Shown one piece after another: positions 50,588-63,690 of a stretch of 64,000 bases of DNA. Both the position numbers and the translations under genes were made by a program. The first letter of the stretch is position 1. Each line of letters begins with the position of its first letter. The notes beneath the pieces were generated by a model. The model was not told the DNA's origin. It saw only the letters and a program-made list of their open reading frames with translations, and made no database searches. This DNA is from Panonychus citri. Taxonomy: Eukaryota; Arthropoda; Arachnida; Trombidiformes; Tetranychidae. The stretch is from contig NW_026515541.1 of NCBI RefSeq assembly GCF_014898815.1, positions 1,364,001-1,428,000 of the forward strand, given 5' to 3'.

Positions 50588-52178
50588 ATTGCTTTATCTT
50601 TGGTTATGTAGATTCCTCATCTTCATCTTCCAACTTTCAGATTAATCGTCCTCCCAAAGGGATCTCAATAATTTTCAGCTTCATCTTGATGAATAGTGTC
50701 TCTTTTTATTCAACGAACATTCAATTCCATAAGAACTTTTCTCCCCATGCCCTTGAACTTATCTCGAACTTTACTTTCACTCTCTCCTTTTCCTTATATA
50801 TTCTCATCTCATCTCATCTTCCACCTTCTACTCCTCCTACTGTTCATCCAAATCTTGAATGAATGAATTCCCATCCAATATCCTCCAATAATTTGTCAAA
50901 TGGTGTAACATTTTTGGTCCACCCTCATCTTCAGGCAAAATTAATCTAAATATCTTTAACCTCTTCAAGCATAAATAATATTGACCAATGATAAGGAAAA
51001 AAAACCACCGATAAACTTTATCCATCCTCATCCTTATCCTATTCAAACCATTTCCTCATCCACCATCAAAGTAAAAACTATTAACATCAATAAGTTTGAC
51101 TTTTATTGTTGATAAATTGTAATCTAATAGTTTTCTTACCCATGGTATCTCTTCATGTTGAAAAAGGTTCATTGAAAACCCACCCTGAGAAAAACCCACT
51201 CTGCATAAAAAATCACCTTCAACAATCATTTAAATTTAATCTCTCAAAAGGGTTAATAGTGTAAAAGACAATCTAAATTAATAGTCAGGATAATAATTCA
51301 TTTGCTGGATCAGAATAACGAAACAGCAAAAAAAAAATCAAACAAACAAACTGATTAATTGGATTGGATTAATAAAAGAGATTAACTTATTTCCTAATTT
51401 TCTGGTTGATTGCATTGAAGTTTATTATTAATCATTGATAACATTTGATTATGCAAATTATTATAATCACAATGATCATCAATTTTTTTCCCCATAAATT
51501 AATCACTTTAAAAGATTAGTGATGAAAACATTTCCCACCAACAAAAATGGATTAAACCTTGGATCTTAATCAAATAGATTTATGCAAAGAAAAAGTCTTT
51601 AATCAAATAAAGATTAACACTTAATTCATTCATCGTAATAGCTTTTATTTAATCAACTGATTGATTGGAAAAGGTGATTAGATAATATGATAAGTTCAAG
51701 TTTCCGTTTCCTCGTTTTTCATTTCGTTGCTGTTTCTTTCCAACTATACATTAGTCTATCTCTCTTTGGTGTTGTGTGTGTGTGTGTAAAGCAATTAACT
51801 AATTATTAATTGTGTTCTGTTCCTTGAATTGTGTAATAACGATTGGTTAATTTTTCTCTCAATTTTCTAAAGTTTTACCATCAAAAGTGACCATTACTGG
51901 ACCAAGTGAGACCCGTTTATATAAAACGATTGACCTAAAGTGCATCACCCGTCCAGGTAATCCACCCCCTCTACTTACCTGGCTTGTTGATGGTAATATA
52001 ACCACACCAACGACAATTGAAACTCAAAACGACCCCACAACCAATGGATGGATTATAAAATCAACCTTAACTTATACAATTTCAACCCGAACACCAAGTG
52101 TCATCTTTACCTGTAAGGCTGAAGGTATTTCTCATCAAAGGAAAAGTATATCAACAAACCATCAAATCAACATAATCT
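33729..52178 (+). CDS. hbs/sns: Nephrin/Sns/Hibris-type Ig cell-adhesion receptor (5 exons, 3' part outside window)
   Basis: Exons are 33729-34038, 35721-35900, 39508-39759, 47582-48049 and 51873-52178, 1516 nt in all. All junctions are GT-AG and all introns are phase 1. The N-terminal 505 residues comprise a signal peptide (hydrophobic core about 19-34), a poly-Ser stretch (43-62), and four Ig domains with Cys-Trp-Cys triads at 85/96/143, 225/238/284, 332/345/383 and 427/440/484. Family signatures from memory of Sns/Hibris/nephrin are GAVQWAKDGLLLG, GMPRYRM, CQVGPA...PIRAS, PGPPLIEGY, and GPSETR with ISTNHQINII in Ig4. Known members are type I membrane adhesion proteins that bind Kirre/Roughest (Neph1) partners in myoblast fusion, nephrocyte diaphragms and eye patterning. 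Family members are about 1200-1500 residues, so more Ig domains, an FN3 domain, a transmembrane segment and a tail should lie beyond the window. Start ATG has a good context (G at -3, G at +4). Confidence 0.87.
34039..35720 (+). other. hbs/sns: Nephrin-like gene intron 1 (1.7 kb)
   Basis: GT-AG intron (acceptor TTCCACAG). It is AT-rich with TTAATTG-type words in its first two thirds, a (GA)n run at 35149-35177 and short (ATG)n runs. No further exon was seen. Confidence 0.8.
35721..35900 (+). CDS. hbs/sns: Nephrin-like gene, exon 2 (second half of Ig1)
   Basis: Encodes GFQSSIPGMPRYRMISDS through DEGEYQCQVGPAQNQ and IRASSQLTVI. The PRYRM and CQVGPA blocks match the first Ig domain of the Sns/Hibris/nephrin family. 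Phase 1 at both ends; donor GTAAAT. Confidence 0.9.
36311..36368. repeat. (CT)n microsatellite
   Basis: About 29 CT units in intron 2 of the nephrin-like gene. Confidence 0.9.
36641..36677. repeat. (GA)n microsatellite
   Basis: Complementary in sequence to the CT run about 270 bp upstream, so the two could pair within the same transcript. Confidence 0.9.
39508..39759 (+). CDS. hbs/sns: Nephrin-like gene, exon 3 (first half of Ig2 with Ser/Thr insertion)
   Basis: Encodes VPPKSLTITG, then a Ser/Thr/Pro run (about residues 184-208), then EKVILLCLV and PRVKWFRKN with Cys225 and Trp238. The run lies between the first strand and the Cys strand of Ig2 and is longer than I would expect for this domain. 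Acceptor TTTCTAG, donor GTAAGA, phase 1 at both ends. Confidence 0.87.
39922..39958. repeat. (CT)n microsatellite
   Basis: About 18 CT units close downstream of exon 3 of the nephrin-like gene. Confidence 0.9.
42037..42125. repeat. (GA)n microsatellite, longest in the window
   Basis: About 44 uninterrupted GA units within intron 3 of the nephrin-like gene. Confidence 0.92.
46663..46709. repeat. (CT)n microsatellite
   Basis: About 23 CT units, less than 1 kb upstream of exon 4 of the nephrin-like gene. Confidence 0.9.
47582..48049 (+). CDS. hbs/sns: Nephrin-like gene, exon 4 (end of Ig2 and all of Ig3)
   Basis: Encodes EASRTHHNKS, GTYSCEIEHPG and KPLRASSMINIF, which complete Ig2 (Cys284). 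Then comes PGPPLIEGYSETESV with VTLTCTSKGG, PRVYWLRNG and SIFKCSVTSN, a full Ig3. An N-glycosylation sequon (NLT) follows the last Ig3 cysteine. Phase 1 at both ends; donor GTAAGT. Confidence 0.9.
48591..48620. repeat. (GA)n microsatellite
   Basis: Fifteen uninterrupted GA units in intron 4 of the nephrin-like gene. Confidence 0.9.
49851..49888. repeat. (CT)n microsatellite
   Basis: About 19 CT units in intron 4 of the nephrin-like gene. Confidence 0.9.
50524..50582. repeat. (CT)n microsatellite
   Basis: About 29 CT units in intron 4 of the nephrin-like gene. Confidence 0.9.
51873..52178 (+). CDS. hbs/sns: Nephrin-like gene, exon 5 (Ig4)
   Basis: Encodes FLPSKVTITGPSETRLYK, IDLKCITRPGNPPPLLTWLV (Cys427, Trp440), the NIT sequon, VIFTCKAEG (Cys484) and SISTNHQINII. 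The end pattern resembles the fourth Ig domain of Sns and Hibris. It ends in phase 1 at donor GTAAGT, so the gene continues downstream. Confidence 0.88.
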
Positions 52179-54322
52179 GTAAGTTGATTAATTGATTTAA
52201 GCTATATACACATATATTATTCATCTCTCTTTCTCATTAATTACAATTCACAATGTGATCATCACAATCAACTGAACTTACCTGGTCAATTTTCATCAAT
52301 CAATATAATACACAGACTTAACTAGTTTCTGATACATCTATCATTGAACAGATATATCATATGTCTGATCTAAGAAATAACTAATTAAATTAATAAACTG
52401 TTAATCTAAAAGTAGGAGAGTAACAATGTTTAAGTATTTATATTATTATGTATCACCAATAACATAGGGAATTGTATCTGAACCCTTTCCACCACACCCT
52501 AATTGAGTTACCTGATATATTACATCAATATAAATGAATTTGCAAATCTTTTATCTCAATGAATTTGTTACCTTCAATTAGTATTTGGTAGTATAAGTTC
52601 AGAGGGGTTTTGAATGGAAGAAGGAAAAAAAAATCTTGTCCCTATGACCCAAAGTATCCTGAAAGCTTATCAATCTCATGGACATTATACTGACCATTAT
52701 CATTATCATTCTGACCTTATCAAGATCTTTGCTTTCCTTTTTCTCTCTCTCTCTCTCTCTCTCTCTTTGAATGAAACAGATAGTGTGCAATCATATTATC
52801 AACATTTCCTCCATTTTCTTGTGAAAGTTGATTCAGGATAAATAATAAGATTCCACTTTCAGGGAAAAGAGTTGAAAGAGTAAAGTAACATTGAAGAATT
52901 TCCTTTTTCTCTTATATCGTAATCTTGATCTTCATTTTTATCATCTTCTTATGGTTATCTTTTTTTTTCTTCTTCACTTTTGAAATACGATATTCGAGTA
53001 CAAGGTTCGAAGCAAACATTTTCTTCACTTTAACCAGAAATGTGATTCGTTTGAGTATCTTTTTCGGCCTTATCTTCATCTCTCATCATCATCAGTATCT
53101 CATAACTTCCTCTCTCTCTCTTTCTCTTTCTCTCTCTCTCAATTTCTCCTTTTGTGAACCAATCAAAGCCTGAGAAAATTCTACAGTTATGAATGACTCT
53201 TTGGTTTCATATTCGGTCTCCAGAGGTTTTCTCAGCATTCTGAACGTTATTTATTATATTCATCATCATCAACATTACCTACATGAGCCTTCAGCTGATT
53301 TTTGTTTTTTATTTGCTAGATGAACTTGATGTCTACTGATTTTAGATAGTAAATTGATGAAAACATGATAATATGACTCCCAAATGTGTCTATTTATCAC
53401 CATCGTGAGATATTGTGATTATTACCCAACCTAATCATCATCATCATCATCATAATGATCATTAACAATTTTGATAATGATTATATGCTAAACCATTACA
53501 AACATATAATAGTTATCAAAGAATCAGAATAATGATAATGATTATTTACCAGTCAGAACTTTTTTTTGTATCAATAAAGATACAATTGATTCTGTTGATT
53601 GAGGTTACATTTTGTCTAGAACTTTTTTTAGCTCATTGATTACATTTGATCATGATTCTGATTGAGTTACATGATGATGAAAGACTCTATTGTATTAATA
53701 TCGCTCTGTAAACATGGTGATTATTGAATACAATTGATAATCATCATTGATGATTTATGAAGTTATTAGATTAACAATCAAAGGGACAATATTTCATCTG
53801 ATTCAATCAGAACGTTTTTTTTTGCTCATATTGTGATTTCAAAATTGAGATAAACTAAATCGTTGGCTAGTATTTGTGTACTAGTGTTTGAATAATTCAT
53901 GGTGATTATAAATTTCTGAATAGGAAATTTGAATGATTGAACTTGGAAAAATATTGTTACTGATGAAATAATATTGATCTCTAATGAATTGATCTATTAC
54001 CTTGATCATTTGGGGAATGAATAAATTACTCAGGTTTTAATGATAAGTTCTGATTATGAGGATGATGAATAATCATCCTGATGATAAATTAACTGTTACG
54101 GATTGTTGATTGTTACCATGATGAGTTGTTATAATTTTCTGCCTTCTCTCCTGGTTGGTAAATAACAACAATCAGAAGCAATTAACTGTTGATACAATTT
54201 AAGTTAATAAATGTTGACACACCATGAGGATGAAAAGTATCATGTCATCAAGAACTTTTTTTTCTTTCACCATGTCAACAACATTCTGGTTTCAATCTCT
54301 GAGAGAATTTTTCTTTTCTCTT

Positions 54323-54323
54323 C

Positions 54324-54350
<27 letters not shown>
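54323..54350. repeat. (CT)n microsatellite
   Basis: Fourteen CT units followed directly by a CAT run. Confidence 0.9.
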
Positions 54351-54355
<5 letters not shown>

Positions 54356-57300
54356 CATCATTTCACATCAAGTTTCAAGTTAAACAACATGATCAACAAT
54401 TTCGTCATCAACATCATCATCATCATCTCCATCTTAATCATGATTCTTGACACTCTCATGTCATTTTCACCGAAAAATTCACAACAAATAGCAACTCGAA
54501 GCTAAAGAACGAAGAGAAAATTTTTTCCATGAAAAATATGAATCATTTTCTTTGATGATACTGATCTTCCCAATTAGTTAACCATTGATTCTAATTGTTG
54601 TTTTGGTAATCATGATAACCAACTAATTGCGATTGAAATTATTCACTGTTGATCATTTCGTTTTCAAATTATCATGACAATTGGTTAACTTTTTGATTAA
54701 CTTTTGCTTGGAAATTTTTTTCCCTTCTTACTCTTTCCTGTTAATTAGTAAACTTTGTAATTAACTTGGAGTTGATATTATTATTGTTATATAACAATGA
54801 TAATGATGAAGCTGATTGTTTTTAATTTGATTTTAAAATTGATTATGTTTAACGAGATAAATTAAATCACTCGTGTGTGAAATTAAATTTCACTCTGATG
54901 GTGATTTAAACTAATTGTTTCCTTAAGTATGATGGAAGCAAAAAAAAACCTTAAACTTCAATTGCTCATTCAAATTGATTTCAATTGTAAAACTTTTTAA
55001 ATCGGATCAACATGAAGAGATGAACATGAAAAAAGTTCAGAAAAATATTCAGATTCTTATTGTTATCTCTTATTCAGAAGGGAGATACAAAAAAAACTTG
55101 AAGAATTTGAAAATTATGAGTTTCATCATCATCATCATGAATTAAAACCACCAAGAGTTTGGGATAACTGTTGTTGGGATGTTCACTTAATTACTCGAAT
55201 TCAAGTTAATTGCTATTCTACAATTAACTTAACCATCTTCTTATTACATTGTAACAAGAAGAAGAAAATTTTTCTAAAATTAGCAAACAATTTGAATCGT
55301 AATCATTACAATTTAAATGTTTCGCCTGATTTTTTGCTCCACCAGATTGATGATGATTCTGATTGTGAATCTTAAACATGATATTTACGGAAATAGATAC
55401 AAAATGATAGCAACATGAATATAAGATGTAAGACTTTGAGTAAACTTTGCTTTTCATGATATGGAAAAAGTTTACATGGGAAAATGTTGAATTGTAACTC
55501 GAAACCTTTAGGTTGATTGAAAGGAAAACAATAAACAAACTCAGATTTTGCATTAAAGTCTATGGGATTTTTTTTACGAACACGAAAAGGAAAGTTACAT
55601 AGACATTAACTCATATATCATTGAGGTAGAAAAAAAAGTTCTCTTTAGGCTTGAGGATCGAATACCCTCTTCAGTTATCCAGATCTTTTCAGAACTTTGT
55701 TTGTATTTAAAATTTTCTTTCGAATTCACTAATCTCGATTCTCTTTCGATAGCTTTTCTCTCGGTGGTCAAGTAAGAAGCTTTTTTTTCTTGTTGAGACT
55801 TCATCCTTGGCGATTATTCATTTTGAGATATACTCTTAAAGTCCAAATTAGGTTGTGGTCAAGGCTTTTGACCAGGACTAGCAAAAGAATAGAGCTTTTT
55901 CTCTGTGTCTCAGTTTTTTTGTTTTGAAATTTTCCAACAGAATTCGGAAATTTTAAATTGAAATTGAATTAAGAAAATAAAAAACCTGAATTACCTGAAT
56001 ATCTTTTATTATCCTTGTTATTTTGTCCATTATCCATTTGCCTTGACCAGCATGATTGTCCTAAAGTTGACCTTTTAGTTTACAATTGAAACGTAAACTT
56101 GATCCTTTTGTTTACATAAACAATGCTAATAATAGACCAACTGATGACCACTCACCTATACAAATTTGAGAAATTGAACTACATCCGGCGGAAATTTTCC
56201 ATGTAAATATACAAAGAGTCATAGGGCGTCCTTGGCATTGAGAGTTTATCTTCATGAACTTTTAGTTTTCAATAATTCTGATCGCTCATTCAATCGTTTT
56301 GCAAGGAAACTTTTGAATTTCTATCTCGATCTCATTGAAATTCAACAGATTTCGAACTAAATTCTGAGCTCAATAGACGCAAGAATCTAACAATATGATG
56401 ACATTTAACTAAGCAACGAATAGTTGGTGACAATTATTCAGTTTATTCTTATTGTTTGTGATTTTTTCTCGCTTAGAATTTCAATCAAATTTGATTATCA
56501 ATAATATTCTTGATAATTTCTAATAAATTCATATTTTGATTGTATTTTAAATGGACTTTATTTCAATTTATTCCAACTGGATTAAGCTTATTACCTCTTT
56601 TAAGCTTTAATCTTTTCCAATAGTTGACCAAAAATTGACCCAAATACAAGCATTTATAGATTTTGTTCCAATATTTATTGATGATTGAACTTTATTTGAC
56701 TTTGATTTTCTGACAAACAGTAACTATAATATCATCTGATTGCCTCGAGCATTTTGGTTCTTCATCATTTGTTTCAAAGTTTCACTGGTACTCAGAGTCT
56801 TTTGCCTCTACCATTTCAAGTGAAGAGTAGAAAAAAGCTCTTGATGAAATAATCTCGCGGAGATGAAAATCCAAGAGATTTTGTATTCAAAATTTCTAAT
56901 ATCTCGATTAGATAAACTCTTTTAGTACAAATGAAAAACGAAACTAAAACCTAGTGGTTACCGTTCGAGTGCATTACTTTACAGTGCAGACCATTGACTC
57001 TTATATATAAAATCAAATAGAACGGCCATTTTGAAGTAATATGGATGGGATGATTTCTCTGTGTCTGAGATTGTTGAAATAATTCTAGTGAGAAACTGAG
57101 TCAAAATAGCTCGTTAATAGTGAAATATTTAGAGAAAAGTCTGAGTGAATTTCAAAGTATCAGAATAAGGTGAGAGCGGGAAAAAGAGTAGAAAAAAAAC
57201 TTTGAAAGTTTTTCCATTTTCTTTTGATAACATTTCATTTACGATAACATTGAGAATCCATTTGGAGTGTTAATTTGATGAAGAGTGTCAACTTTGAAGG

Positions 57301-60300
57301 ATAGAGAGAAGTTTAGAAAAGATTACTCTGAAATTCATGATGGAATCGGATAAATGTGAGAGAAAACAAACTATCAATTTCGATTGGAAGTTTTGTTCTT
57401 CCGTTTGTTTCTTATTGAAAATCGCGAATCAATTAATATTTTTCATGAAACATGATCTTGAGAAACTCTCGAATTCATATTGATCATGAATATCGTCTGA
57501 ATTTCTGATTATCTGTTATCATTGTTGATTGGAATATTTTTTTTCCATCTTCCAATTCTCACATTTACATAAGTTAATTGCTGTTATCAAGAACATTTTT
57601 CTCCGCCCTCCCTTTTGTATTGCATGATAAGTTTTTCCACCAAGATGAATATTACACCATGATGAGTTAACCTCTTCTCTTACACCTTCTCATAAGACAC
57701 TCATATCCATACATGCAGTTTCTCATGAACTTTCATTCATATATATTCAGGAGGCGGAAAAAAAATCTCCATGGTAAATTATCTGTCTCTTTCTTTTGAG
57801 AATTCATTCCTTTATTATTTATATGATAAACTTGCATCATCTTAAAAGTTTTCCTAGTTATCTCTGTATAATGATGAGTATGAAGATATTATCGGAAAAA
57901 GTTCATGAAGATGATCAATTTTAGTTCTGATAAACCCTCATCTGAGAGTGACTTGAATGCTAAGAATCTGTAATTATCTTTATATGATGAGCTAATTTTT
58001 AAGGTTATTGTCACTGAACAGTGACCTTCAAGGTTGATCTTTAAACATCAAGTGAAAGGTAATAAGATGATGAGGTGAATAAGGTTGTTTAAGATGTTCA
58101 AGTAAAGATGCAAATTTGAAAAGGATTGATGAGTTAACTATTAGATAATATGAAGATTTGGGATGATGATGGGGTGGAAATTGATATTGACTGCATCTTA
58201 TTATCACTCACTCTCTTGTGTATCTATTGCATCTCCATCTCACCCTCTTTAACCTTGCACCCACCCTTTGGTTTTCCATCCCTGAGAATCATATCAAAAT
58301 CCATAGTGGGAAAAAGAATGAAATTAATATATAATCTCGAATCAATGATGTGTATTACTCGTCATCAATCATCTTCTTGTTGATTTTTTTTCTCGCTCAC
58401 TATTTACTCTTAAAGTTTTTTTCTCCACGAGATATTTTCCACCCCACCTCGTCCTCTCTCTCTCTCTTTCTCAGCATCTTCTCTTCCCTCTCCCTGTAAC
58501 CTTCTCTCATCTCTCTGTAGACTCCATTATAATCTTCAACTCTAATCGTTTTCCGCTTCATGATAAATCCGTTGCTCGACTAACCAAAATTCTGACAATT
58601 AGTAGTGTCGAACTTTTTTTTTCACTTAACCTACTGAACTTTCATGTAACCCGAGATTATACACTGAACATTTGACTTTATGGTTAATCTACTAACTATA
58701 AATTAATAGAATACAATTAATTAATCTAATTTAATCTTAGCTCTTGTGTTCGCATTGATATTAATATGATTGATTTCATGGTAATGTTCAATTACTATCA
58801 ATCTTTATTGTGATTAATCATTATGAATCTTTGGTAAATTAATTTATCTCAATAATATTATTCCATTGAGCTAATTAGCTTTTTCCCATGTAGAAGACTA
58901 AAGTTTATGATCTTTGCGAATGCATTTTCGTTTCTGTCCTTCATCCTCATGATCAATGAATCAGATAAATGAATTGAAATAACGTTAATCTTTGTGTATC
59001 ATTTTGATTGCGATGATTATAATTGTCTAATATTAGATTAATGCTGTTCCCTTTGAATTTTGAAACGTTAATCAATTTAATGAAAAATGAGATTCCCAAT
59101 CTTTTCCTAATACTGTAAGACATTGGCCTTAAGTCGGGTAGGATTGATGGTGTTACTAATAGGATGAAGGTTTGGAAGAGAATGAGAGAGAGAGACAGGG
59201 TGAAAATTGACTTTGATGATGAAAAATTCTGATGTGATGATAATCACAATGATTATATAAGAGATACACTCTGATTGTCATGATATGTTACAATTTCATG
59301 TTAGATTGTTTCAATTTTTATCTCACTGAATTGAGTTGAAATTCAAACAGAGTGAGACATGAAACTGGATTCTCTTGAATTCTGTGCGATGATGAAGATG
59401 ATGATAGAACATTTTAAATAGTAACTCAATGCTTATCATCATCATCTTCATCGTCAGTGAATGATGAGAAAGTGAGAAGATAAGGAAGATTGAGAGAGAG
59501 AGAGGAAGAGGAAAAGAAATTGTCATTTAAGCTTCTTTGATAAGTCCAATTGTATTCTAAATGTAATGTATTTTTTTCCCTCTCATCTTCATCTTTTCTC
59601 ATTCTTTTCATCATCAGCATGATCAGATAGTTTCTGAGAACAATTTTTCAGTGAAAAAAAGGGGAAAAAGAAAGTTCTAAATCGGATTATCTTCGCTAAA
59701 TTGAAAAAGCAACAAGATTTTTTATCCCATGTAATTGAATCAACCTTCTAGAGGATAAAGGGGAAGATGAAGGTTGTGATGGTGATGATTAAAATGATAT
59801 TTAATAATAAATTCTCAGAAAATGATTGATATTCATTGTCTACATGATTAAATTGTTATCCATGTTTATTATTATTATCTCTCTTTCTCTGTATATCATT
59901 TAAGGTGTAAGTTAATCTGATCGATAAGATTAAAGGATTGTCATTGTTTTCATTGAAAATGAATCGATTGAGTTTCTCATTAGATTAACATGTTGGCTCA
60001 TTTTGTATTATCATTAAGTTTCAACTTAAATTAAAATTGATACTCTCATCTAATTGTAATTGACAAATGATGATGGTGATGCTTTTTTCTTGAGTGTTTG
60101 TGTGTTTTGATATTTAAGATTGAAGATTGTCCATTTGTTGATATAATAATAATGGTGATAATCTAATAATAAACAAACAGCAAGAATCAACAATGACATT
60201 GATTGTTAACCATGGTGACATTTTGTAGCACATATGATATCAGATGATAAGAGATAACTTGTAATAGAGCTGGTGAAGATGATTTAGAAAATTGTTTCGA

Positions 60301-62331
60301 ATTGAGAACATGAGAGATTGAAACAGATTCGAAAACAAAGTTACGAAAAAAAAAACTTTGTTCGAAACTCAGGTGACAGGGAAGAGAAAACTATTAGTTT
60401 ATATTATATGACAGTTTGGATTTTGGGGAAAAAAGAGAAAAACAGAAAACTCGATAAAAATGTTCCAAATGAATTGAGAATAATATTTAATAAGATGAAT
60501 TAAATGATGAAAAAAAAGAACTTTTTTTTACTGTTATTCTTTTCCAGTTTTTGAAGTTCGAACTCATCTTCATGATAACATTTTAAGTTTTTTTTTTCGA
60601 TCATTATTTTCATTATCATTATTACGTATTATCAGTCAACAGAATGCAATTTGATGCCTCATTTGATTTCCATTGGTTTAGTTTACTCTTCTTTCACCAT
60701 GATGATTGTTCATGATTCTTCTGAATTATCTGATTTTCTATTTTCTTTTTTCTGCAAAATTTCTTGTTCTTTTTTCATTCAATATTATTTTACTCTTCAT
60801 TTTTTCTTTTCATGTTTCATGAAAGAGAGAAACTTTTTTCCCTTCTATTAATCTTTTCATTTATTCTTCTCTTTTTGATGAACAGTAAAACTGAACGTTA
60901 TCAACGATAGACAATTGAAAATTTTTCTCAGAAAATAACATGATAAACATGGCAAGAAATGATAATATTATCGAGAATCATGTAATTCCATGAGATGCTA
61001 CTGAACATTAAAGTATTAATAATAGAAAATCTCTACTATCGTTGACCATGTGAAAGATTTTTTTTCCCTGGAAGATGATGTATTATCTTTCTGATTACTT
61101 TTCCACCAGAAATTCAGATTATTTCGTAGGTGGAATAATAATAATAAATCTCAAGTTGAAAAAGAATTGGAAGAAAATAACAAAGACAAAGAGAAATCTC
61201 TACGGAATTTCTCATGCATATTCTTACATGGAAATTTAGTATTCTTTTTCCTTATTATTCTTTCACAATTGCTACTATTAGTAAAAATAGTTGATTGTAA
61301 CTTCTCAAAGTTGGACATTAGTTTGACCGGTAATGTGAACTCAGGGATTTGTAAATGTCAATACAATTGAGAATAGTAAAAGTTTATCTTGTTTTCTATT
61401 ATTGTTATTCACATGAACCATTTACATGGTAAAAAGAATTGTAACTAAAATCGTGATATCGTATAATTCAGTTCTTATTATTGTGACATTTATTTTCTTA
61501 CATGAAACCAAATATGATCTAGTTAAAGTTTGGAAAATTTTTCACCAAGAGATTAATTTGAATTCATTTGTTACCAATAAGAAAAGAGACTAAACAATTT
61601 AATCTATCGACAATTTGAATCAACAAAATCTCATCGTTTATCCTCATGATAAAGTTCATTCAATTGTCAATTCAATTTTCTTGTTGTTCATTAAAAGATT
61701 GAAACTTATTTCGATTCATGAATTTTTGATCTTTTTCCATTTTCTCAGCTACTTTTTTGAAGAAGAAAACAAAAATGCAGAGAAAACTTTCCAATGCTCA
61801 ATCTTGAAGATCTTCATGGTAATCATCATGGATGACTGATTTATCGTGATTTTCAAGTGCATATCAGTTTTGTCTTGTTCCTGTTTTTCTATTATTTAGA
61901 AGAACTTTTTTTCTTCCTAGTTCTTTTTTATTCTGCCTTCGAGTTGACACAAATCAATTTTTCTTCACCATCATACCCAATGACCTTTCAGTGTCCATTA
62001 TTATCTTTGAATGTTATTAGCTTGAATTCACTCCCACTTTTTTTTCCTATTTCTTCCTCTCTCACTACTTCCTTTTGGCTCCATTCTGATGATGGACTGA
62101 CAGTTTGAATATGTTTTGACTTGGAACTTTATCTGTTTATCTTGTGCCACCCTTTTCAAGATATAAATCAGAGGCAATTCTTTGTATTCAATTGACATTG
62201 ATTCGGTTATATTTTCGGTCGTATAGAATCATGAGAAAATTCATTCTAAATTTGGAACTTTATTTTCTCAAAAGCCTTTCCTTCTTTCTGTATGTGTCTT
62301 TTTCTCGTAGCGATTTATCGTATTATATATA

Positions 62332-62534
62332 CAGTCGTGAAAAATGAGTTTCGAATGATTTTTAATCATTCGCGCAGCTTAGCTACTAAAATCAATTGAT
62401 AATCTTTATCGTCAGTGATAAGACTTAGGTGATTTACTCATTGATTTTTCTTATCTTGATTGTTTAATCTCTTAATTTTAGTCACTACCTGCGTGAATTG
62501 TCAAAAACCATTCGAAACTCATTTTTCACGACTG
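62332..62534. mobile_element. 203 bp Tc1/mariner-type MITE
   Basis: Begins CAGTCGTGAAAAATGAGTTT and ends with the reverse complement. The first 26 bp of each arm match exactly, and imperfect matching continues to about 60 bp. TA dinucleotides at 62330-62331 and 62535-62536 flank it, as expected for Tc1/mariner insertion. Too small to encode a transposase. Lies in the long fifth intron of the nephrin-like gene. Confidence 0.85.
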
Positions 62535-63685
62535 TATACTTTTGAATGAGTTGTTGTTAAACTAAATTACTCTTGACTCTTTGATTCAAAGGAATGGGAA
62601 AAGAGGTCATTCTCATTCATGGTAATAATAATATTCACACTTCAAAGTGGCTCTATGAGCTTTCACTTGATAGTTTTCCGGAATCAGGATTCATTTTCTT
62701 CATGAATGAACTGAACTTGCTTGAATTTCAAAGTTTTTTTCAATCCTGTTTAAGATATTTGTCACAATTCTAATTCTAATAGTTGATTCTTTCGATGACG
62801 AAAAAAAAATGATGCAAGAAGATATATCAAAGAAAAGTTGATTCAACTCGTTCGAAAACATAAGAAAACAGAATTTCCATCTCTTCAGGGTAAGTTCAGA
62901 GGTTCTATGAGTATGAAATATCCTGTGTTTTTCATTATTATACAACTCGCACAATGTTTTCCATTAAATTTCATTACCATGAAAATTACCTAAGGATCAT
63001 GACGATACCATTGGAAAAAGCTTCGAGTCAAAATTTGAGGGAGAAACTAGAAAACGAAGCAATAACAAAATTCATAAATTCATGATTAAAGTGAATGATA
63101 TCATTTCCAATCTTGAATTGAAATCAACAATCAACATTTTCAAGGGTATCAGAGTATCAATAGCCTTCAGCTTGTCAATAAATACCCACCGGTGGGTTGA
63201 AAACAAGATCATGTAACGATAAATCTCTGTGTATATCTGTGAATCAAATAGCTTGAAACATAATCGCAACAGTTGACAGAATAATTTTTTACCTGAATTA
63301 TTGTTATTATTAATATTTACGGATAAGAATTGAGAACGGAAATATTGAATTGCAATTCTCTTTGAGAAGCATTTTCATTAGAAAAAGTTCCTTTGTCCTC
63401 TTAAGGTTTATTGAAACCATTTTCGCTGCAATAAAATGAATTGGAAACTTTTCTCATCTCCAAGTTTTTCCCTGAAAATCACCATGAGAATGTAATTATT
63501 GTGTGGCTACACTTGTCACCCTTTTTCCTCACCAATAGAGTAAATGTAATCATGTTCATATTTGATATTCATTTCAATGGGGATCACGTTTCCATCCTGA
63601 AAATGATTCCACTCTTTTCATGAATATCATTTCTATCTTTATCTCTCTATATTGATTTTATTTTATCGATTTAAAATGAGAACTT

Positions 63686-63690
<5 letters not shown>

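Larger units (their letters stand above)
48050..51872 (+). other. hbs/sns: Nephrin-like gene intron 4 (3.8 kb)
   Basis: GT-AG intron, donor GTAAGT, acceptor TTCTAAAG. It has (GA)n at 48591-48620 and (CT)n at 49851-49888 and 50524-50582, plus a (TG)n run near 51774-51787. No coding segment was recognised. Confidence 0.78.

Noticed and set aside
58150..58383. 77-codon open frame as a missing receptor exon
   Set aside because: It lacks Ig or FN3 signatures and has no convincing flanking splice sites in phase 1.
61167..61370. 67-codon open frame with a hydrophobic segment and two late cysteines as a small secreted protein or receptor exon
   Set aside because: No splice context or family similarity was seen, and the hydrophobic part comes from a T-rich stretch.
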